Part shown: in pieces, positions 42,286 through 50,429 of the stretch
Layout: each line of letters opens with the position of its first letter
Position numbering within the stretch: the stretch's first letter is position 1
NCBI GenBank assembly: GCA_934371135.1
Contig: CAKRNO010000006.1
Coordinates: 1 to 64,000, forward strand
Reading direction: 5' to 3'
Origin: an uncultured Eubacteriales bacterium
Lineage (GTDB): Bacteria; Bacillota; Clostridia; Oscillospirales; CAG-272
Length of the DNA stretch: 64,000 nt
The notes under the pieces: model-generated
What the model was told of the DNA's origin: nothing
Seen by the model: only the letters and a program-made list of their open reading frames with translations
Database searches by the model: none
Made by a program: the position numbers and the translations under genes

Positions 42286-43920
42286 ATGAAAAGAATCATC
42301 GCATTGGGCATGGCGCTTGTCATGCTGCTTCTGACGCTCACGGGTATGCTCACCGCCTGCGGGGGGGACGATGTGACCCCGCCGGACGACACGCCGACTC
42401 CCGCGGAGCCGGAAAAGTTCGGCTATGCCGACGGCTTTTCCTACTATCAGGAACTGGTTATGAACCCCGATAAGCACCTGTACGTCTATAACCGGACGGA
42501 GACGCTCACGAACGAGGAAACGGTGCTGGCGGAGGCGATCCAGGGCATCTACGCCCGCACGGGTGCGAAGTATTACCGCTACTCGAACGATGCCTATGCC
42601 ACATGGCTTGACGACATGATCGAGCACTACGGCTTCACCGCCGAGGACATCACCCTGCGCGAGATGGTCGAGGGCTTTATCCGCGACTACGGCAACAAGT
42701 ACGTCCTGTACGATTGGCAGACCCTCGCGGAGAGCATCAACAGCGCCTGCACGATCGCCGGCGCGCTGGATTACCTGCCGGTCGATGTGACCCTGCGCGA
42801 AAAGGCGGAGGCGTGGGGGCTGACGCTCGGCGTAGACGCTTCCCAAATGACGGAAAAAGCCTGCTTTACGGCTTACAAGGACAAGTTGAGCAATACGGGT
42901 CTCGTGCAGCAGTCGGCGGGGAATATCCGCCTGCGCGACTACGGCATTGCCTGCCGCTATTTCTTCTTCTACCGTGCCGGGCAGGAGACGGAGGACATGA
43001 TGTTCCGCGGTCAGGTGCAGGGCTGGGTCGAGGAGAATGCGCCCGTGTTCGGCTGGGGCCCGAATGAGGAGGCGGAGCACGTGACGGTTTCTTCGCAGTA
43101 CGGGCAGTTCACCATCCCGAGCGACCACTGCTTCAATATGTCCGTGTTCGCCTGCCGTGCGGCGTTCGGCGAGGTGGACTTTACGCAGAGTGCCAAGACC
43201 ACCGGGGTCCGCGCTGAAGCGGGCAAGCACTACGTCTGCATTATGATGAGCGACGGCGACAATGTGCAGACGTGGTATAACACCTTCCCGTTCAACAGCA
43301 AATACTTCGGGGCGGAGCGCGCGGATTTCCCCATGGGGTGGAGCGTACAGCCCTCCCTTTCCGACCTCGGACCGAATGTTCTCGGCTACCTGAAACGGAA
43401 CGCGAACGCCAAAGACTATTTTGTCTGCTCGGTCTCCGGGCAGGGATATATGTATCCGCAGATCTATCCCGATCTCAAGGGCTTCACGCAGGGGCTCAGT
43501 GCCTACCTGCGGCGGACGGATCTCTCCGTCGTGCAGATCCTCGACTCGGGCTACAGCGCCAAGGTCGTGGAGGCGTACGCGCAGATTCCCGAGCTGAAAG
43601 GCGCGATCTACTGCTACGGTGACAAATATGCCGCGGGTAACGGTTCGGTCTACTGGTCGAACGGCAAGCCCTTTGTAGCCATCCGCGAGACGCTGTGGAG
43701 TGCCAATGTCGAGGCAATGGCGGAGCGTATCAATGGCTATGCAAAGGATCCGACGACGATCGAGGGCTATACCGCCATCAATCTGCACCCGTGGTCGATG
43801 AGTTATCAGGATGTCGTAAAACTGGTGGAGCTGCTGGATGACGATGTCGTCGTGGTCACGGCGGACGATTTCATCCGATTGATTGCCGAGAACGTCCCTC
43901 AGACCGACGTCTCCCGGTAA
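42286..43920 (+). CDS. GxGYxYP family putative glycoside hydrolase, lipoprotein
   Basis: A 544-residue lipoprotein (lipobox LTAC near residue 25). It is the most canonical of the three relatives: MMSDGDNVQTWY near 318-329, GWSVQPSLSDLGPNVLGYL, and SGQGYMYPQIYP near 384-395, which is an exact G-x-G-Y-x-Y-P. INLHPWSMSYQDVV lies near the C terminus. It lacks the accessory modules of its larger neighbour and the Cys/Asp motif. The start follows GGAGAAAG. It is placed directly before manA, linking this family to mannose metabolism in the same transcript. Whether it cleaves mannosides is inference from context. Confidence 0.87.
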   Translation: MKRIIALGMALVMLLLTLTGMLTACGGDDVTPPDDTPTPAEPEKFGYADGFSYYQELVMNPDKHLYVYNRTETLTNEETVLAEAIQGIYARTGAKYYRYSNDAYATWLDDMIEHYGFTAEDITLREMVEGFIRDYGNKYVLYDWQTLAESINSACTIAGALDYLPVDVTLREKAEAWGLTLGVDASQMTEKACFTAYKDKLSNTGLVQQSAGNIRLRDYGIACRYFFFYRAGQETEDMMFRGQVQGWVEENAPVFGWGPNEEAEHVTVSSQYGQFTIPSDHCFNMSVFACRAAFGEVDFTQSAKTTGVRAEAGKHYVCIMMSDGDNVQTWYNTFPFNSKYFGAERADFPMGWSVQPSLSDLGPNVLGYLKRNANAKDYFVCSVSGQGYMYPQIYPDLKGFTQGLSAYLRRTDLSVVQILDSGYSAKVVEAYAQIPELKGAIYCYGDKYAAGNGSVYWSNGKPFVAIRETLWSANVEAMAERINGYAKDPTTIEGYTAINLHPWSMSYQDVVKLVELLDDDVVVVTADDFIRLIAENVPQTDVSR

Positions 43921-43938
43921 GAGCACCAAGCCTTGTCG

Positions 43939-44002
43939 AACGGGTTGCCCGTGCCATCGCGCGGTGTGACCCGTTTTGTCGGGTGCGCCGACGGCGCATC
44001 CC
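43939..44002 (+). other. Two hairpins between GxGYxYP gene and manA
   Basis: AACGGGT...ACCCGTT with an inner GTGC/GCGGTGT pairing, followed by TTTTGTC, and then GGGTGCGCC-GAC-GGCGCATCCC. The first may act as a partial terminator, reducing expression of manA and the kinase relative to the surface proteins. Confidence 0.55.
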
Positions 44003-44031
44003 GCCTGCAATGTTGGAATAAAGGAGACAGT

Positions 44032-44982
44032 ATGGAGACGAAACCGATTTTATTCACCCCGGCGACGAAGTCGTATCTGTGGGGCGGGACGGCACTGATG
44101 GAGAAGTGGGGCAAGACTTCGCCCGAAGCGACGGTCGCCGAGTGCTGGGAACTTTCCGCGTATGCGGGGTGTGAGAGCATCGCTCGGGGCGGAGACTGCG
44201 ACGGAATGCCCCTCGGGGAGATTGTGGAAACTCACCCGGATTGGTTCGGCGCCGCCGTTCGGGACGGGTTCCCGATCCTCGTCAAGCTCATCGACGCGGC
44301 GAAAGACCTGTCCGTGCAGGTACACCCGGACGATCTGTATGCCCGCGTGCATGAGGGAGATCGGGGCAAGACCGAGATGTGGTATATTGCGGACGCCGTA
44401 CCGGGTGCCGCCATCTATTACGGCTTTGCACGGGACGTCAGCCGTGAGGAAGTGGAAAAGAGTATCCGGGAGAATACCGTCACCACCCTGTTACAGAAGG
44501 TCCCCGTTACAAGGGGAGATGCGTTTCTTGTCCCAGCAGGGACGGTACACGCTCTCCTTGCCGGGGTGACGGTCATTGAAATTCAGGAGAGCTCCAACGT
44601 GACCTACCGGGTGTATGACTATGACCGCCGGGATAAGGACGGCAACCCGAGACCGTTACATATTGAGAAAGCCTTGGAGGTGATGAACCTCCGGGCAAGG
44701 GAAGTACCGCAAGCCAAAACAGCCACTACAGTTTCTACCGGTGTCACGGAACGCAAGCTCGCCTGCTGTCATTACTTCCGCACGTCGGAAATTAATATCC
44801 ATGACGGAACCTATGAGATAGCCCCGAAAGATACCTTTGTGACCTTTACGGTCGCGGACGGTGAGGGGATCTTCACGGACGACGGGAGAGAAATCCGAAA
44901 AGGGCAGACATGGCTCATCCCGAACGGCTGCTCTGCAAGAATAGAAGGAAAAGGTCTGACACTTGTCACGACGGTTGTCTGA
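44032..44982 (+). CDS. manA: Mannose-6-phosphate isomerase, class I
   Basis: A 316-residue zinc-dependent cupin enzyme interconverting mannose-6-phosphate and fructose-6-phosphate. Zinc ligands are in SVQVHPDD (Gln and His near 95-97), KTEMWYI (Glu near 115) and GTVHALL (His near 172). EIQESSNVTYRVYDYDR with the substrate-binding arginine follows. The length is that of the short bacterial type. AAAGGAGA before ATG 44032 excludes the 33 extra upstream codons. It directs mannose from the GH38 route into glycolysis. The ROK kinase gene starts four bases after its stop. Confidence 0.95.
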   Translation: METKPILFTPATKSYLWGGTALMEKWGKTSPEATVAECWELSAYAGCESIARGGDCDGMPLGEIVETHPDWFGAAVRDGFPILVKLIDAAKDLSVQVHPDDLYARVHEGDRGKTEMWYIADAVPGAAIYYGFARDVSREEVEKSIRENTVTTLLQKVPVTRGDAFLVPAGTVHALLAGVTVIEIQESSNVTYRVYDYDRRDKDGNPRPLHIEKALEVMNLRAREVPQAKTATTVSTGVTERKLACCHYFRTSEINIHDGTYEIAPKDTFVTFTVADGEGIFTDDGREIRKGQTWLIPNGCSARIEGKGLTLVTTVV

Positions 44983-44985
44983 ACT

Positions 44986-45915
44986 ATGAAATACTATATC
45001 GGAATCGACATCGGCGGTACCTCTATCAAGGCAGGTATCGTCGATGAGAATGGGAATATCCTCGTCAAGGGTGCCGTAAAGACCGACGCAAGACAGGAAC
45101 GCCTTGCCCCCGATGCCGCCGCCCTCGCAGAACAGCTTCTCCTACAGGCGGGGCTCAAAAAAGAGAATATTACCGGGGTCGGTATGGGCATCCCCGGGAC
45201 AGTTGACGCGAAAAACGGGATTGTACGGTACTCGAATAATATCGCCATCAGCGACCTGCCCATTGCGGCACAGTTCCGCGCCATCTTCGACTGCCCGATC
45301 GAGATCGGGAACGACGCAGACGCGGCGGCACTCGGGGAGTTGTATTTCGGCTCCGCCCGGGGGACGCAGAACGTCGTATTTGTTACGCTCGGTACCGGGG
45401 TCGGTACGGGCATCATCCAGAACGGCAAGCTGCTTGCCGGGAGCGAGGGGGGACACCTCTGCATCCGTACCGGCGGGGTACAGTGTACCTGCGGCAGACA
45501 CGGCTGTTGGGAAGCCTATGCTTCCGTCACGGCACTGAAACGTCAGACCCACGCCGCCTTTATCCGTCGGCAGAGCGCAGTAACTGCCGCCGTCAGCCGT
45601 AAAGACATCACCGGGCGGACCGCCTTTGACTGCGCCCGTGCGGGGGACGAGATCGCCGCCGCCGTGGTGGAACGGTACCTCGGCTATGTGGCGGAGGGGA
45701 TCGCCGACCTTGTGAACGTGTTTCATCCGGAATGTGTCCTCATCGGCGGTGGGCTCTCGAATGAGGAACCGAAATACTTTGAGCGCATTGCCGCCCTCGC
45801 GAATGCGGAGGTGTTCGGACATGAGCGCCTCACCCCGACGCCGATCCGCGCCGCCGCCCTCAAAAACGACGCCGGGCTCCTCGGCGCCGCCGGTCTTGCC
45901 ATCGCGGCGGAGTAA
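44986..45915 (+). CDS. ROK family sugar kinase
   Basis: A 309-residue ROK kinase. The N-terminal ATP-binding motif is GIDIGGTSIKAGIVD (5-19), the sugar-binding GNDADAAALGE lies near 105-115, and the zinc-binding ROK signature CTCGRHGCWE near 168-177. LIGGG near the C terminus completes the fold. It would phosphorylate glucose, mannose or another hexose with ATP. Coupling to manA (4 bases apart, no clear ribosome binding site of its own) suggests mannose as substrate, giving mannose-6-phosphate for ManA. Glucokinase is the default annotation for such proteins. End of the cluster B transcript. Confidence 0.92.
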   Translation: MKYYIGIDIGGTSIKAGIVDENGNILVKGAVKTDARQERLAPDAAALAEQLLLQAGLKKENITGVGMGIPGTVDAKNGIVRYSNNIAISDLPIAAQFRAIFDCPIEIGNDADAAALGELYFGSARGTQNVVFVTLGTGVGTGIIQNGKLLAGSEGGHLCIRTGGVQCTCGRHGCWEAYASVTALKRQTHAAFIRRQSAVTAAVSRKDITGRTAFDCARAGDEIAAAVVERYLGYVAEGIADLVNVFHPECVLIGGGLSNEEPKYFERIAALANAEVFGHERLTPTPIRAAALKNDAGLLGAAGLAIAAE

Positions 45916-46112
45916 AGAAGCCGAACCTTTGCCGAAGAAAACCACAAATCCGTACCCCAAATGAAACGCAAACTCATACCGCAAATAAAACGGCGCGCCG
46001 CCCGAAGAACCGGGCGCATCCCCGTCCGAAACAGCTTATCATAAGACAAGAGTTTCACAACAGACGCAAAACGAGGAGCTGTGTCAAATGGCTGTTCAAA
46101 CGGGACGTCAAT

Positions 46113-46880
46113 GTGCTTACCATGTCCCCCGGGAAAAAGGACTACAGCCACCACAACTACCCGCTCGAGCGGGTGGAGGCTGCCATCGCGTGGCTGAAAA
46201 ACGCAGGGAATGAGAAGATCGGTATCGCCGGTGCATCCACCACGGGGGCGCTCGCCCTCACTGCCGCATCGTATTTCCCGGAGATCACGCTCACGATCGC
46301 CATGACCCCCAGCGATTTTATATGGCAGGGGTTCGCACAGGGGAAAAAGGATGGCTGCGGCGAATGGCCGATCGAGGGGGAATCGCTGTTCACCTACCGC
46401 GGCGTGCCGCTGCCGTATATGCCGTTCTGCTATAAGCACCCCGACTACTGGCGGGTCATGCGGGAGGAAGCAAAGCGCACCGTAAACATGACCGCATCAC
46501 GCAAGGTGTTCGACGATTCCGAGGCGGCGCATCCGATCACCGAGGACGAGTTTATCAAGGTCGAGAACATCCACGGGAAGCTCCTGATGATCGGGGCGGA
46601 GGATGATTGCCTGTGGGACGCGGCAAAGTATGTCAGACGCGCCGAGAGCCGCCTTCGCGAGAAGCCCCACGATTGTGACGTGGAGGCACTGACGTATCAG
46701 CACGGGACGCATTTCGTATTCCCCAAGAGCCTGCTCAAAACGATCTTTCCCGTCGGTGCGGGGCTGCTGCTGAAGTGGATGTTCCGGGCGGCAAAAGAGT
46801 ATCCGAAAGAGTGCAAGGCGACGCGGATCGATATCGACCGTCACATCGTCAGTACCATAGAGACGTGGAAAAACGCATGA
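46113..46880 (+). CDS. BAAT/acyl-CoA thioester hydrolase-like protein, N-terminally shortened
   Basis: A 255-codon frame matching the BAAT C-terminal alpha/beta hydrolase family (acyl-CoA thioesterases and acyltransferases). The nucleophile motif is GASTTG near 47-52, the acid lies in GAEDDCLWDA and the histidine in YQHGTHFVFP. The visible frame begins at GTG (46113) or ATG (46122), inside the conserved VNVLTMSPGKKDY strand, so roughly 25-35 N-terminal residues are missing. In-frame sequence upstream (KWLFKRDVNVL) looks like the continuation but has no start, and an AGGAG site points to ATG 46088 in another frame. A frameshift or start loss is likely, so the gene may be inactive. Confidence 0.65.
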   Translation: MLTMSPGKKDYSHHNYPLERVEAAIAWLKNAGNEKIGIAGASTTGALALTAASYFPEITLTIAMTPSDFIWQGFAQGKKDGCGEWPIEGESLFTYRGVPLPYMPFCYKHPDYWRVMREEAKRTVNMTASRKVFDDSEAAHPITEDEFIKVENIHGKLLMIGAEDDCLWDAAKYVRRAESRLREKPHDCDVEALTYQHGTHFVFPKSLLKTIFPVGAGLLLKWMFRAAKEYPKECKATRIDIDRHIVSTIETWKNA

Positions 46881-47140
46881 AATACAGGCCCGTACCTGAA
46901 ATGCCGCGGGGCGGCTCCGCGGCACCTCCTTCGGGGGTGCCTGATATGAATGCTCCGGGAGGATGACCCGGAAACGGTGGCAAAGGCGGCACACATAAGG
47001 GCCCGGGAGATTTTCTCCGACGGCACGGCAGCCGGCAAAACGACCGGTTCCCTCAAAACGACACCGCCTATGCGTGAGTCCATACGCCGTCGGGGGCAGC
47101 AAATATGGCGATTGCCACTACGACCACAAAGGATAAAAAC
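46881..47140 (+). other. Gap with G/C-rich hairpins, no gene
   Basis: Just after the hydrolase gene, TGCCGCGG/CCGCGGCA and GCACCTCC-TTC-GGGGGTGC form two hairpins, a probable terminator region. Nothing coding can be supported in the remainder up to 47140. Confidence 0.5.
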
Positions 47141-47179
47141 GAGGAGTTGCCCGGAGAACCGGGCAACTCCTCGCTGCTT
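47141..47179. terminator. Strong hairpin terminator
   Basis: GAGGAGTTGCCCGG and CCGGGCAACTCCTC form a 14-bp stem with loop AGAA. It lies downstream of the minus-strand exporter operon and its trailing fragment. Confidence 0.75.
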
Positions 47180-47346
47180 TTACGGAATTTTCGTATAAGG
47201 GATGCGTCTGTCGCCGAGCACGAGATATTTGCCCTCACTCTCCACATAGAAGATATGGAGGATGCGATACTGCTCGACAAGATTGTCGCGCCAGGTCGGC
47301 TCTCCCGCTGTGAAGCGGTATTCACGGACGGCAGACCGCAGGGCGC
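47180..47346 (-). pseudogene. Unidentified reading-frame fragment behind the ABC-2 permease
   Basis: Directly after the permease stop, another minus-strand frame stays open for about 55 codons and ends at 47180. It reads like real protein (EYRFTAGEPTWRDNLVEQ, then ILHIFYVESEGKYLVLGDRR), with balanced codons and hydrophobic/charged alternation. There is no start codon with a ribosome binding site, so it is probably the end of a gene whose beginning is lost. I do not recognise the family. Confidence 0.4.
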
Positions 47347-48249
47347 TTATTTTCTCCGGCGGCTCGCGACGATGTTGAACGCGACGTAGATGCCGATGAG
47401 CAGGAGAATACTGCACACGAGGATGGCATACATGGCGCCGATCGGGACGACCTTGCCGAAGAAAGCAGGGGTGCAGTCCACGCTTTCACGGATGCCCTCC
47501 ACCACCGCATCGGGAAACCCCTCCGCACGCATTTTTTCAAATGCACCGCGCATGGCATGGTTGCGCAGCAGGCTCGTACCGTAGGTGCCGGGGAGGAAGG
47601 AGAGAACGTTCTGCAACCCTTTGCCGAAATTGGAGATCGGCATATAAGCGCCGCAGATGAAGCCGTAGCCGGCGCTGACGATGGTGCCGACCGCCGATGC
47701 CTGTCCGTCCGTTACGAGGAAGAAGTTGATGCAGGAGGAGAGCGCGGTGCCGAACATGGTCAGGAGGAGTACGTCGAGGAGCAAGAGGAATATATCCCCG
47801 ACCGAGAGACACCAGCCGACGATGCCGAGGTAGATAAATCCGACCGCGGTCGCCGTCAGGCAGATGATGAGGGTGGAGAACAGGGTGGCGAGGTAGTACC
47901 CGAGCCCGAGGACGCCGAAGCGCACAGGGGTGATGGTCAGGTCGTGGATCGCGCCCGAGGTCTTATCCCGGATCATGAGGAGGTTGGAGCAGAACGCGAC
48001 GGTCACACAGCAGACTGCGAGCAAAGCGGAGATGAGCTGGCCGCCGACGCACCCGTTCAGCACGGCGTCGGAAATGGTGGCACCCGCCGCCTCGACTGCC
48101 GAGCGGAAAGAGTCGGCATAGATCTTACGCAGGAAGGTCGCGTACAGGACGAGCAGGATGAGGGGCGTGATAAGGGAGGAGAAAAACAATCCTTTATCCT
48201 TGAAATACAGCTTGGTATTGCGTTTTGTCAGTGCCCAGAGTCCGGTCAT
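47347..48249 (-). CDS. ABC-2 type transporter permease
   Basis: A 300-residue membrane protein with six helices: one near 22-42, a large extracytoplasmic loop, then helices at about 75-95, 115-140, 150-178, 185-205 and 265-290. The layout, with GGQLISALLAVC and the late GTYGTSLLRNHAM segment, fits ABC-2 permeases used for export of drugs, lipids or polysaccharide. It overlaps its ATPase gene by four bases and is its obvious partner. Its last 19 residues have a near-copy in the relic at 25391-25477, so a second such operon once existed. Confidence 0.9.
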   Translation of the reverse strand: MTGLWALTKRNTKLYFKDKGLFFSSLITPLILLVLYATFLRKIYADSFRSAVEAAGATISDAVLNGCVGGQLISALLAVCCVTVAFCSNLLMIRDKTSGAIHDLTITPVRFGVLGLGYYLATLFSTLIICLTATAVGFIYLGIVGWCLSVGDIFLLLLDVLLLTMFGTALSSCINFFLVTDGQASAVGTIVSAGYGFICGAYMPISNFGKGLQNVLSFLPGTYGTSLLRNHAMRGAFEKMRAEGFPDAVVEGIRESVDCTPAFFGKVVPIGAMYAILVCSILLLIGIYVAFNIVASRRRK

Positions 48250-49160
48250 TTCTCATCGCCTCCCGTCAGTTTTTTGCCCGTCACGGCAAGGAAGACGTCG
48301 TCCATCTTGCCCTTGGTGATCTCGAAGTCACGGAACAGCTCCGGATGCTTGATGATGAGGTCGGTCGCCGCCGCCGTGTCGGGCACGGAGACCCGGTAGG
48401 CGTCGCGCAGGGGCTCGTACGGAGCGCCCAGCCGCTTCACGGCATCCTCCTCCACGCCGTACAGGGTGATGAAGTCGCCGGTATAGGCGTTTTTCAGCGT
48501 CAGGGGCGTCCCCTCTGCCACGATCTCACCGTGATCGAGGATGATGACATAGTCGGCGTCCGCTGCCTCCTCCATGTAGTGGGTGGTGAGGAAAACGGTG
48601 AGGTTCTTTTCCCGCCGCAGGTCGGCGATGACCTTCCACAGCAGGTTGCGCGTCTGCGGGTCGAGGCCCGTCGTCGGCTCGTCGAGAATGAGGATCTTCG
48701 GCTCGTGCAGGAGGGCGCGGGCAATATCGATGCGGCGCCGCTGCCCGCCGGAGAGCTTTCCTACCGGGCGGCGGAGGAGGTCTCCGAAGTCCAGCAGGGC
48801 GGCGAGCTTGGCGAGCCGCTCGCGGAATGCCTCGCCGCGGATGCCGTAGAGCGCCGCGCGGCTCTCCAGGTTGTCCCGCACCGAAAGGTCCTTGTCGAGG
48901 ACGGAGTTCTGGAATACGACGCCGAGCGTGCGTTTGATGCGGTCGGGGTCGCGGTCGAGGTCCGTCTCGCAGATCTCGACGTCACCGCCGTCCTTTTTGA
49001 GCTCGCCGCAGAGAATGTTGATGGTGGTGGACTTACCGGCACCGTTGACGCCGAGAAAGGCAAAGAGCTCGCCCTCTTTCACGCGGAAGGAGAGGTCGCG
49101 CACGGCGTGGACGTCGCCGAAGTGCTTTTGCAGGTGGTCAATGCGGATCATGTCAGTCAT
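48246..49160 (-). CDS. ABC transporter ATP-binding protein (DrrA/ABC-2 type)
   Basis: A 304-residue ATPase. Walker A GVNGAGKST (37-45), signature KLSGGQRRRIDIARAL near 136-151, Walker B LILDEPTTGLD near 156-166, switch LTTHYMEEA. The C-terminal 80 residues after the nucleotide-binding domain resemble the regulatory tail of DrrA/NodI-type exporters. AGGAAG precedes ATG 49160; the longer frame upstream overlaps the next gene and is rejected. It forms an export pair with the permease, substrate unknown. Transcribed with the flavodoxin-membrane gene that ends two bases upstream. Confidence 0.92.
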   Translation of the reverse strand: MTDMIRIDHLQKHFGDVHAVRDLSFRVKEGELFAFLGVNGAGKSTTINILCGELKKDGGDVEICETDLDRDPDRIKRTLGVVFQNSVLDKDLSVRDNLESRAALYGIRGEAFRERLAKLAALLDFGDLLRRPVGKLSGGQRRRIDIARALLHEPKILILDEPTTGLDPQTRNLLWKVIADLRREKNLTVFLTTHYMEEAADADYVIILDHGEIVAEGTPLTLKNAYTGDFITLYGVEEDAVKRLGAPYEPLRDAYRVSVPDTAAATDLIIKHPELFRDFEITKGKMDDVFLAVTGKKLTGGDEK

Positions 49161-49162
49161 GG

Positions 49163-50152
49163 TTACTTCCTCGCATTTTCGTTTGTTGTGGCGGGAGTGC
49201 CGACAGGGGTCTCTTGCGCCGCCTCCGGCGTGCCGATGAGGGCGATCTCCCGATAGGTGCCGAGGCGGCACCGGACAGAACGGAGGGCGGTGTGTGTCAG
49301 CCCGAGCAGACTGTCCATCTCCCGCGCGGCGTTCTCATAGATGCCGTTTGTGTGGTGGACGAGCAGATAGTCCGCTTCACCGATTTGCCCCGCTGCCTCC
49401 TGACAGAAGCGCCGGATCGGCGCCGAGAGGGAGAAGACCCAGATCGGGGAGCAGATCGTCACGTGACGGAAGGCAGAGAGGTCGGGGGTGACAGGCTCGA
49501 TCGGCATCCCCCAGCGGTGCATACCGTACCGCCCGCACCACCAGAAGCCGGCGGTGCCCGCCGTCCGTTCTCTGGCTCTCACCTCCCAGAGCATAGCGCC
49601 AGTGCGGTTCGCTTCCTCGTACGCCAGCTTTCTGACATACCCCATGCGGGAGAAGTAAACGACCAGCCGCTCCGGATGCGTGCCGATGTGCGGATAATCG
49701 ACAGGATCAAATGTAAAGTCTCCTTGACGAGCGGAGACGTAGGCAATATAGCCCGTGATTGCCTGCGCAAGTCCGAAGAAAAAGTAGATCGTGGACATGA
49801 AGTTCAGGGGGAACATATAGAACTGGATGCAGATCCACAGCATGAGCGTCACACCGAAGATACCGCCGAGGATGATGCCAACCCGCTTTTTCATAAGGAG
49901 CAGCACCGCTGCCGTGAGGTTGGTGAGCCCGTTGACAATGAGGAGCGCGATGCCGGAAAACAGGAGGTCCCGGAACAGCACGTCCGCAAAAGGGAGCACC
50001 GCAAAGTAAGGGAGCATGGCATCCATGCCCATGGCTTTCCCCGTCGGGTCGATGAGCATCCCCGTCGCTCCGGCGACGGCGCCGATGCCGATGAACAGCG
50101 TCCAGAAGATCAGTAGCCGCCGCGTGACGCGGTAGCGCAGAGTCGTATGCAT
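49163..50152 (-). CDS. Membrane protein with C-terminal flavodoxin-like domain
   Basis: A 329-residue fusion. Residues 12-150 contain four hydrophobic helices (LLIFWTLFIGIGAVAGATG, LLFSGIALLIVNGLTNL and two more). From about 165, RLVVYFSRMGYVRKLAYEEA starts a flavodoxin-like fold, with a phosphate-binding-loop-like SRMGYVRK; HVTICSPIWVFSLSAPIRRF later matches the second FMN-contact loop region. Such a protein could pass electrons at the membrane, but neither partner nor activity can be read. The typical flavodoxin T/S-x-T-G-x-T loop is not kept, so FMN binding is uncertain. It precedes the ABC exporter genes in one operon behind a good promoter at 50349-50377. Confidence 0.7.
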   Translation of the reverse strand: MHTTLRYRVTRRLLIFWTLFIGIGAVAGATGMLIDPTGKAMGMDAMLPYFAVLPFADVLFRDLLFSGIALLIVNGLTNLTAAVLLLMKKRVGIILGGIFGVTLMLWICIQFYMFPLNFMSTIYFFFGLAQAITGYIAYVSARQGDFTFDPVDYPHIGTHPERLVVYFSRMGYVRKLAYEEANRTGAMLWEVRARERTAGTAGFWWCGRYGMHRWGMPIEPVTPDLSAFRHVTICSPIWVFSLSAPIRRFCQEAAGQIGEADYLLVHHTNGIYENAAREMDSLLGLTHTALRSVRCRLGTYREIALIGTPEAAQETPVGTPATTNENARK

Positions 50153-50348
50153 ATACAGTCGCCTCTTATAAGACTTATATCGAAACGGAAAGCAAACTTT
50201 CCGTATGTATCGGGTGCCACTTCCGGCATCTGGAGCTACCGGGGCGTGCGCTTATAGCCGCGCGCCGTGGGGGTCCCGCCCCGCGTCCGTGCGCCACGGT
50301 ACGACGCCCGATTTTACCGGGGAAATCATCCGGTGGCTTCTGTACGTC

Positions 50349-50377
50349 ATTATAACAGCATCTCTTTCTCAATGCAA
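50349..50377 (-). promoter_or_regulatory. Promoter of the flavodoxin-membrane/ABC exporter operon
   Basis: On the minus strand TTGCAT (50372-50377) and TATAAT (50349-50354) are 17 bases apart. The leader to the start at 50152 is about 190 nt long and contains no gene. Confidence 0.7.
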
Positions 50378-50393
50378 GAGAAAAGGGCAAAAA

Positions 50394-50418
50394 GCGGGCG
50401 GGAGAGCTCCCGCCCGCT
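50394..50418 (-). terminator. Rho-independent terminator for the alpha/beta hydrolase
   Basis: AGCGGGCGGGAG and CTCCCGCCCGCT are complementary, with TTTTTG following on the minus strand, 12 bases beyond the hydrolase stop. Confidence 0.8.
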
Positions 50419-50429
50419 GTGGGCTCCGG

